A DNA stretch of 64,000 nucleotides, taken from contig CM039504.1 of the NCBI GenBank assembly GCA_022432975.1, positions 4,251,459 to 4,315,458 on the forward strand, read 5' to 3'. The notes beneath the pieces are model-generated. The model searched no databases and had not been told where the DNA came from. It saw only the letters and a list, made by a program, of their open reading frames with translations. This document shows, one piece after another, positions 56,539-64,000 of the stretch. Position 1 is the stretch's first letter. Each line of letters opens with the position of its first letter. The DNA comes from Begonia masoniana (taxonomy: Eukaryota > Streptophyta > Magnoliopsida > Cucurbitales > Begoniaceae). The position numbers and the translations under genes are program-made.

Positions 56539-57724
56539 GCATTGCGGTGGGGGACGAAGCTCGCAGGAAAATGCCATCATCGTATAATTTCATATTTTCT
56601 TCAAAATATCCCCAACTATATTTTGCTCAAGATTTTCAATTTTCACTCTCACAAAAAAAAAAAATAATAATAATAATAATAATGCAGCCAACCGCTAGCG
56701 TCAATTAAATTGCAGAGGAAAAACCAAGTCATAATAATATCAAAATCTCTTCGAATGGCAGTATCGTAATTAAAATCGAAAAAAATGTCCATGAACGAAG
56801 AATAAGCAATCCTTTAAGTCCCGGCCGTTTGATAATCCGGTTGGGTTGATTGTTTGGAAGGACAATTAAGGGCAAATCAGGGAAATCAGCGTCCCAAACA
56901 CTGCAGAAAAGTCAATTCGTCTTTGGCACGGAGAGTATCCTCGGTAGTCGGTAGGTGAGGTTCTACTTCTTTCGCCTATTTGCATGCTTTATTTTTCAAA
57001 TATAACAAGTACAATAATTTTCCTTTATTTTAATTTATGGTGGCATAAGTTGATTATCTCAATATGGTTGTTAGATGATGACAGCGCCTCATGTAAGTAG
57101 TAAGAACTAAGAATTGACAACATAAGGTGTATGTAAACATTCAAACCATAATTAATTTAACGCCACCAATGTGTCGTGTGTGTTTGTGTCAGTGTGTGTT
57201 GGAGAAAGAGAGAATGTTATCAATCATCGTCTAGGAGAAACCGCGTGAGAGAGAGAAATAGAGATGAGAGGAAAAGAAACAAGTCCTAGCCTACTGTGTG
57301 TGACTTTCTCAAGTTGATATTAAATTTATTTTTTAATTTGATTGATGTGATATTCATTAATTATTTTAATTAATAATTACTTGTGATGTATGAGATTTAA
57401 TAGATAAAATCATAGATACTAAAACATTCTAAGATGGTTCTTTTTCTAATGTCTAATATAATATACTTGTTGAAAGAATTTTTGTGGCCTTGGCTTCCAT
57501 CAACAATTGGATAGAGAACAATCGAATTATGATTTAAAAAAAAAGCTGGAGTTACAAATATTTTAATGAAAGATTAAAATTACAATTAATTAAAAACATA
57601 TTCAACCACAAATGATTTAGGGTAGAAACTAGAAAGTGACCCCAAATGCAAATCCACAAAGAATCTACTACGCTTTTTAAATACAATAAATGAAAGAACC
57701 AAATACAAATAATAATAATAATAA
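56539..57724. other. Unit spacer and first part of fragment X block (unit 4)
   Basis: Matches 46170-47220 up to (AAT)n at 57709-57724, where the Mutator-like element begins. The exon-like part of fragment X is lacking here. An (AAT)n microsatellite is at 56660-56682. Confidence 0.6.
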
Positions 57725-57937
57725 GGGTAAAATGCATTTTCTGGACTGAACTATCGGATGCGTGCAAAAAATGGATTCAACTTTGTTTTTGTGCAAAAAA
57801 TGGCTCCAAGTATTGAAAATGGACAAAATATGGATTTGCGGCAAACTGTTAACCCCCCGCGGGGAGTGATATGAAGAGAACGGGTTGCCGCGTTCGGCGA
57901 ACGGCAACCCGTGTCCCCTCGGGGGCATTTCAGAGTG

Positions 57938-58125
57938 TGAAGACCCCCGCGTGCACGTGCGCCTAACGTTCGCGGGGAGTCTATACCCTCTGAAATGCCC
58001 CCAAGAGGACACAGGTTGCCGTTCTCCGCACACGGCTCCCCGTTTTCCCCGAGGGGGCATTTCAGAGGGTGAAAACTCCCCGCGAACGTGAGGCGCACCT
58101 GCATGCGGGGGGTCTTCACCCGACA
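57938..58125. repeat. Long GC-rich imperfect palindrome in the MULE 5' region
   Basis: Arm 57967-58002 (CGTTCGCGGGGAGTC ... CTGAAATGCCCCC) pairs with 58053-58088 (GGGGGCATTTCAGAG ... CTCCCCGCGAACG). The pairing continues outward: GTGAAGACCCCCGCGTGCA at 57938 with TGCATGCGGGGGGTCTTCAC ending at 58125. A further partial arm (GGGGGCATTTCAGAG) lies at 57923. Confidence 0.85.
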
Positions 58126-58369
58126 AGTGCCCATCTTCTGTCAGACCCGTGATCAATTAATTGCTGGATCACGGGCTGAACTGCTGAGAACGGCCACCCG
58201 TTCTATGAGAATGGCCGCCCGTTCTCCAGGCCTATTTAAACACCCTCTCCCCTCCTCTTCGCATATCACCTCCACTTTTCTCTTTTCTTCTTTATCTCTC
58301 TAACGCTTCTCAAATATTATCTTCAAATATTATCTTGCTTTCGAGAATTTTCAAGTACTAGCGACGACG

Positions 58370-60018
58370 ATAAATGATATTTCAATTCGAGCGAATGATT
58401 CAGACGAGACAGTAAGCTTTGATGTCGATATCAATTGGTATGCTTACGACACTCCTGCTTATGGCGAGCTTAGAGCATTCGATCACATAGGTGGAGACGA
58501 AGAAATAGAGGTGCGGTCGACCTCCAGAACTCTTGACGAGTAGCTTCGAACACTGGCCGGGTCAGACGTTGATGAGGTGGAAAGCAGACCGGTACGTGAA
58601 GAAATCTCATTGAGTTTTTATTTGGGGAAAAAATATAGTTAAATAAAGGAAATTAAAGCCAAAATACGCGACTATTCGTTGCAAAATGGTTATGGCCTCA
58701 AATTCCCTCAATGCGACAAACGAAAACTAACGGCTAAATGCGTAGACGGTTATGCATGGCGCCTGCATGCGTCGCGGATGCAAGACGAGGAAACTTATCA
58801 AATAAAGAGTTTTATCGATTCTCACAGTTGTGCGAGGGTAATTGAGAATTCAAACGCTCGAGCAAAATATATTGCAGATCATTATCTTGACAGGTTTAAA
58901 AGTCAACCTACGTGGAAAATCTCTTACATCATCGAGACAGTCATGAAGGATTTCGCTGTCAACATTACGTCCAATATTGCAAAAAGAGCAAGAAGTATAG
59001 CTCGAACACGCAACGAAGGCAGCGGCGACGAACAATACAAACAAGTCTGGTCGTACGCAGCTGAAATTTATAGATCAAATCCGGGTAGTTCGTTATACAT
59101 ACATGCTTACGAGGTGGATTCTGACACGTGGGCATATCAAAGAATGTATCTGTGCATGGCTGTACAAGGCAGGTTTGTTGCAGTTTGGAAGACCTGTTAT
59201 CTGTTTGGACGGTTGTCATCTGAAAGGGTCGTGTCCCGGACAATTACCCACAGTCGTGAGTATTAATGGCAACGATGGAATATATCCCGTTGCGGTTGCC
59301 AATGTCGAAAGAGAGTCCGAGGACACATGGACGTGGTTTTTGCAACACCTGAAGCGAGACCTGAACCTTGGCGAGGGAGGCGGATGGACATTTATTTCTG
59401 ATCGACAAAAGGTATAATACATTTCTAATTGTGATTCTTACATTTAATTTAATTAATTAATTAATTAATTTTTTTTCTTGGAAATTTCAGGGGTTGTTGA
59501 ATGCCGTGGAAAAGGAATTTAAAGATTCCGAGCAGCGGTTCTTCCTCCGACATATGTAGGCAAACTTCAAATCTCTGTTTCGGGGTAGAGCATACCGAGA
59601 TGCGATGTGGAGTGCGGCTAGGGCACCGACAGAGTATCATTTCAACCACGAAATGAGCAAATTATTTCAGCTTAGTCCAGATGCCCACGCCTGGCTACGA
59701 GCAGAAAAGCCTAAATATTGGGTTTCTCATGCCTTCTCTTGGGTCCCCAATTGCGAAATGTGACAGAATAATTTGAGCGAGTCATTCAATGCACTTCTAC
59801 TGCCTATGAGGGACAAGTCGATCTTGACCACATGTTCGAGCTGATTCGAAAGTGTATGATGACTCGCATCGTCAAAAAATTTGAGAAGTTGGCCCAATCA
59901 ACAGACCTCCTGTGTCCCAAGATCAAGGATAAGCTTCACAAGGTAGGAATAAAAGCTCAACATTGGAGTGCTCAACCTGCAGGAGATGAACGATTTGAGG
60001 TGAGTAACGGCTACGAAC
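58370..60018 (+). pseudogene. MULE (MuDR/MURA-like) transposase, broken
   Basis: The N-terminal acidic stretch has a TAG at 58541 and a TAA near 58640. 58679-59266 holds the zinc-finger-like DNA-binding region (KLTAKCVDGYAWRLHASRM, ETYQIKSFIDSHSC, ITSNIAKRARSIAR). After a frameshift near 59190 the catalytic core reads PVICLDGCHLKGSCPGQLP, NGNDGIYPVAVANVE, ESEDTWTWFLQHL and FISDRQKG, then a short intron at 59413-59490 or a break. It resumes LLNAVEKEF and FNHEMSKLF with TAG at 59557 and TGA at 59761, then NLSESFNALLLPMRDKS, and ends GDERFEVSNGYEL. The C-terminal SWIM zinc finger expected next is missing because of the inserted LTR. Confidence 0.88.
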
Positions 60019-60731
60019 TGTAATACCCGGCTGTACGGAATATTAATATTTTAATGTAAAAGGGCATTTTTGTTAATATGTCAAATTGAGTCGATTTTGC
60101 GAAAAGAAAGCGTTATTACGAATCTAATAATTAGTAAGGATTTTAAGAATATTTCGAAAATTTTAGGAGTCGTAACGCTATTTTTACTAGAATTACGTTT
60201 ATCGTAATATAAAGGATACTTTGGTAAAAATAGTAAACGAGATCTGAATTTCGTAACGACCTAAAAAAAAAAAAAAAAAAAATTAAAAGGAAAGTCATTT
60301 TGGATTATACTAAATGTTACTTTTTTTACTCATAACTTTATAAAGTTACTTTTTACGAAAGTCTCCACTGAAAATGTTTAATATTTTTTTAAACGGTGTT
60401 TAAATGATGATATTAATGTGTGGAGGAAAGTTTAAACTTTAGTGATTTCTAGTATGGTGAGTATGAGACGTAGCGAACCGGGTAGATAACCCGGGGCGTG
60501 ACAGCCGCAGAGGGCATGTCGGCTACAGTGGTAAAAATTAGTTTTGATTTAAGGTTCCATTTTCATATTTTCCCTAATCCATCAATTCTAATACTAAACT
60601 GCCACCCAACCTAGTTTTATTCAACTTGTAATAATTTGTCTTAACATTAAATTTAAATCAATAACGGTTAAATAAGAGGGTGACAATGAAAATGGTCAGA
60701 AAATCAACCTGCCGAAATGTCGGGTGTTACA
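60019..60731. mobile_element. LTR-like insertion truncating the transposase
   Basis: Starts TGTAATACCCGGCTGTACGG. One possible end is GGGGCGTGACA at 60503 (preceded by CGAACCGGG as in the long solo LTRs); another is GTCGGGTGTTACA at 60731, which pairs better with the start. I see no clear 5-bp duplication for either, so the boundaries are uncertain. No coding. Confidence 0.55.
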
Positions 60732-60734
60732 TCA

Positions 60735-61193
60735 TTTGCTTGATACGTTCAGTTATTTTGGAACAAATCGATTGAAGTGAAGGTTTTTATACTTCATCAA
60801 ACGCATTACTAAGTCTTAATTACGCGTCCATGAAGCTTATTGGGTCCTCAATACACGTCGTTCTTAAATTTCAAGTTAAAACATTGAAGGTGAAATGGAT
60901 AATTTAGGTTCTAACCACAATCATGTAACAGTCAACCTTATTTGCTTGATACGTTCAGTTCTTTTGGAACAAATCGATTGAAGTGAAGTTCTTATCCCCC
61001 CCCCCCCCCCTTTTTCCCCTCCTTCCTCATGCATTACTAATCATTAATTAACGCGTCCATGATGCCTATTGGGACCTCAATACACGTCGTTCTCATCACT
61101 TCAAGTTAAAACATTGAAGGTGAAATGGATAATTTAGGTTCTAACCACAAGTCATGTAACTGTCAACCTCATTTGCTTGATACGTTCAGTTCT
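60735..61193. repeat. Tandem repeat of 206-231 bp running into the gap
   Basis: TTTGCTTGATACGTTCAGTT starts at 60735, 60941 and 61172; each copy also has CACGTCGTTCT and TTCAAGTTAAAACATTGAAG. The second copy includes a C run of about 16 at 60993. The third is cut by the N block. Confidence 0.9.
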
Positions 61194-61293
61194 NNNNNNN
61201 NNNNNNNNNNNNNNNNNNNNNNNNNNNNNNNNNNNNNNNNNNNNNNNNNNNNNNNNNNNNNNNNNNNNNNNNNNNNNNNNNNNNNNNNNNNNN
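61194..61293. other. Assembly gap (100 N)
   Basis: Exactly 100 N. The number is conventional for gaps of unknown size, and it lies in a tandem repeat, so missing length and a possible mis-join should be assumed. Confidence 0.98.
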
Positions 61294-62259
61294 GCCGCAT
61301 ATGCAAAATCATTCGGTAGAGTGACAACTTCTGTGCACGATATGTGAGATTAGATACTCATTATGACAATATGAATGGAGTGACCAATTACCTCTCTTCC
61401 GGAGCAACCTATTGAGACCCTAATAGCACTCCCAGAGGGTGGGGACAACGATGAGCCGACGGCGACCAGTCAGAGCTTAGAGTTATTTATTTTTCCCTAC
61501 ATTGTTAGCTTATTTTATGCATTGAATTTGTGACATATTATTTAAAGTTAGTATTGTCGTAATTTATGAACATTTTCGATGTTTAGTTATACAATCAGAA
61601 ATTTCTTATTTATCATTGTAAGTCAGCCGTTATGCCGGCCGGTTAAGCTCGTTGGGCCGGACTCGGGATCGGCTCGTTAGGCTCGTGACATCGTGAGCCG
61701 GCTCGAGTGGAAATTTTTTGCTCGGTCGTAGGCTCGGAAAGGCTAGTAGGCCGGCAGGCTCGTTACTCGGCTCGTTTGGTCGCAGCTCGGTGAGACGAGA
61801 CTTTCCCCGACTCGGATCGGCGCGAATTCGCTCGTTGACATCTCTAAATATAATTGCTAAAAACTACATATCCTTGTTCAGTTAGTATATATTCTATATT
61901 TGCAGGTCGCTTGTAGGATTTCTCCATTTCAATTTTGATTAGCAGTGATTAAATGAATATAGGAAAATGTGAATGCTACATATAACGATTCCTACCGATG
62001 TTTTCAAATCCTTAAATCTCGGATGAGTACTCTACAACAACTGGTTGCGGCAGGGTAGTAGTCTAAGTTCATTCATGGTTATTTTTTATAACTATTTGAT
62101 CTTCAATATCATATATAATTAAAATAATAATTAATACGTAAATTTTCCCAACATATATTATAAAAACAAGATGAGGTAGTTTTACTTACATGGACGTCAT
62201 GTTGACATGAATACCTCTATTTGCTTGGAAATGATACGTTCTTTTTTTAAATAATATGC
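61294..62259. other. Unassigned sequence after the gap, with a GGCTCG-rich block
   Basis: No gene is found. 61625-61850 is GC-rich, with at least eight GGCTCG/GCTCGT words between AT-rich flanks and ending GCTCGTTGACATCTCT. This resembles the subterminal repeats of hAT-type non-autonomous elements, but I cannot define ends or a target duplication. Confidence 0.4.
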
Positions 62260-63420
62260 AGGCCACCGCCATTTTAGGCGTCAATTAAAATGCAGAGGAA
62301 AAACAAAGTCATAATAATATCAAAATCTCTTCGAATGGCAGTATCGTAATTAAAATCGAAAAAATGTCCATGAATGAAGAACATGGAAGCCTCCAATTCC
62401 CGGCTGTGTTTATCCGGTTGGATTGATTGTTTGGAAGGGCAAATCAGGGAAATCAACGTCCCAAAAAACCACGGAAAAGTCAATCGTCTTTCACACGACG
62501 CACGGAGAGGAGAGTTTCCTGGGTAGCCGGCAGATCCTACTTCTTTCGCTTATTTGCATGCTTTATTTTTTAAAATATAATAATTAAAATAATAACTACA
62601 ATATAATTAATGGGATATTCAAACCCTTCTACTGCAATAGTATATGATGATTTTCCTTAGTTTTGAAGTTATTTCTCTAATCTCTCGTCCCCATCTCGTA
62701 GTTTAATGATTAAAGCTTTTTCCTTTTTTTTAATTTATGGTAACCTAAGTTGATTATCTCAAAATGGTTGTTAGATGTCTCATGAAAGAATTGACAATAT
62801 AAAGTGACGAAAATAATTCAAACCATAAATTAATTAATTTAAACAAATTGGTTAGTCCGCCACCGACGCTTCCCACAAGCAACCCTTTACTATGTATATG
62901 TAGCAACTTTAATCCTACTTGATTTCAGCTGTCGAGACCTATCTCTTTCTAATATAACATATCAATTTTTTTTTTTTTTTTTTACTTAACATCATATATT
63001 TAGACAATTCATACAATTAAGAATAAAAGGAAAGAAGAAAAAGATGAAACATTTAAGAATCACCGTAAACTAAGGTAAAAATACCGTGTAACTTTCTCTG
63101 ATTGATATTAATTTTATTTTTTATTCATTGATGTGATATTCATTAGTTATCTTAATGAATAATTTATTTGTATAACATATTAATTACACCAAACTAATTA
63201 GTTACACATTGATGTATAAAAGAATTAATAGATAAAATCATAGATGCTGAAGATGTTTTTTTTTTTTTCCAATGTCTAATATATATTATGGTTATTGAAA
63301 GAATTTTTGTGGTCTTGGCTTCCATCAACAATGGAATTATGATTTAAAAATAAAGCTGGAGTTACAAATATTTTAATGAAAGATGAAAATTACAATTAAT
63401 TAAAGACATATTCTACCATA
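62260..63420. other. Unit spacer of a fifth duplicated unit
   Basis: Matches 46286-47110 and 56690-57610 (GTCATAATAATATCAAAATC, GGCAGTATCGTAATTAAAATC). The tiny gene expected just upstream is absent; the match begins at about 62260. The minus frame 62274-62483 is not conserved in frame. Confidence 0.65.
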
Positions 63421-64000
63421 AATGATTTAGGGTAGAAACTAGAAACTAGAAAGCGACCCCACATGCAGATCCCTAAAGAATCTAGGAAGCTTTTTAAATA
63501 CAATAAACGAAAGGACCAAATGCAAATAATAGTAGATAAATCAACCCAGAATCAGTCAGCTGGAAACCGACTGTTTTCGGCCGGAATTTCGCCCTCTTGC
63601 TCATAGAAGACGCAAACCAAAGCTCTTCCTGTGTCAATTTTTTTTTTTTGCAGAACTGGTTTTTGTAACTAATCGGAAAAGACGATTTTTCTTTTTACTG
63701 GGAAAATCTGGTACACGAATTGGGCCGACTTGAGCTTCAAAACTTTCGGAATTCATCGGCATGTTTCGGGAACGGGACGGTCAAAAAAGGAAAATGTAGT
63801 CATCAAGATGATTGAGATGTTGAAGAAGGGCGTAGACAAAATTACAAAGACGAGGTCTTTTCCATCATGGAAGGAGGAATTTCAAACTAACGAAAGGGAA
63901 ATTCTACCTCAATGGCAGGGTTTACTGTTTAGGATCGTTGTTCAATTCCCATGGAGGAAGACAGCCGTTGTAGTGGGAGTGCAGAAACAAAGAAGACATT
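63421..64000 (+). pseudogene. Fragment X without transposon insertion (unit 5, runs off the edge)
   Basis: An acceptor-like TTTTGCAG at about 63651 is followed by NWFL-type coding as in 47333. The second frame reads MIEMLKKGVDKITKTRSFPS, WKEEFQTNEREILPQWQGLL and FRIVVQFPWRKTAVVVGVQK to the window end without a stop. Here Pro-Gln replaces the stop that ends the unit 4 frame (CCTCAATGG versus CTTTAATGG), so unit 5 best preserves the exon. The protein is not recognised. Confidence 0.5.

Larger units (their letters stand above)
57725..60018 (+). mobile_element. MuDR-type Mutator-like element, degenerate, right end not found
   Basis: The left end starts GGGTAAAATGCATTTTCTGG, replacing the unit sequence after the (AAT)n run. 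A GC-rich inverted-repeat region (57860-58130), a TATA-like CTATTTAAACACC at 58221 and a transposase gene follow. The transposase is cut at 60019 by LTR-like sequence; the right end is missing or lies in the gap region. Confidence 0.75.

Noticed and set aside
57677..58303. Frames of 68-159 aa on both strands with Arg/Gly/Pro-rich peptides
   Set aside because: They arise from the GC-rich inverted repeats in the MULE 5' region and read through the palindrome on both strands.
60019..60503. Clean LTR insertion with target duplication
   Set aside because: Left flank CGAAC and right flank GCCGC do not match, so I kept it only as an LTR-like insertion with uncertain right end.

Overview
The window looks like repeat-rich intergenic DNA from a flowering plant, most likely a eudicot. 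Introns have plant-type GT/AG borders. The recognisable genes are plant ones: a cytokinin-response-factor-like AP2/ERF, gamma-tocopherol methyltransferase, a CYP89-like P450, and the PUL domain of a DOA1/PLAA-type protein. The mobile elements are Ty3/Gypsy, Ty1/Copia, Cassandra, Mutator-like and hAT-like. No species can be named from the sequence alone. A 100-N block (61194-61293) marks an assembly gap.

The backbone is a tandem segmental duplication of which about five units are at least partly visible. A complete unit would hold, in order: the 3' end of a PLAA-like gene (+), an AT-rich spacer, a tiny intact reading frame on the minus strand (68-71 aa, with a TATA box), a second spacer, and a gene fragment called here fragment X. 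The tiny gene is at 10564, 32299, 45798 and 56272. The PLAA piece is at 7237, 23414 and 43192. Fragment X is whole at 47307 and 63655 and split by a retrotransposon in the other copies. Units differ mainly in the mobile elements they received.

Region by region. 1-6833: remains of a Gypsy element (E1), preceded by a minisatellite-bearing LTR piece and carrying a 2.0 kb solo LTR. 6834-11658: PLAA fragment, foldback element, tiny gene 1. 11659-23015: Gypsy element E2 with a 28-bp repeat array, an hAT-like insert, a 2.2 kb solo LTR and a Mutator-like MITE. 23016-33725: PLAA fragment, a 5.06 kb Pack-MULE carrying pieces of VTE4 and a P450 and itself split by an RT-less Copia element, an ERF gene, and tiny gene 2. 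33726-42784: Gypsy element E3 with a 2.1 kb solo LTR. 42785-49525: PLAA fragment, tiny gene 3, uninterrupted fragment X, and a minus-strand gene fragment. 49526-55346: a Copia element whose leader holds a Cassandra array with 5S-rRNA-like segments. 55347-64000: tiny gene 4, a degenerate MuDR-type transposase, LTR debris, a gap, and the start of another unit.

Almost everything protein-coding is dead: the gag-pol frames carry many stops, several shared by all copies. The frames that remain open are the four tiny minus-strand genes and the ERF-like gene at 31293. The shared Gypsy insertion site, shared stops and shared LTR variants indicate one insertion that was later multiplied by duplication of the host segment.
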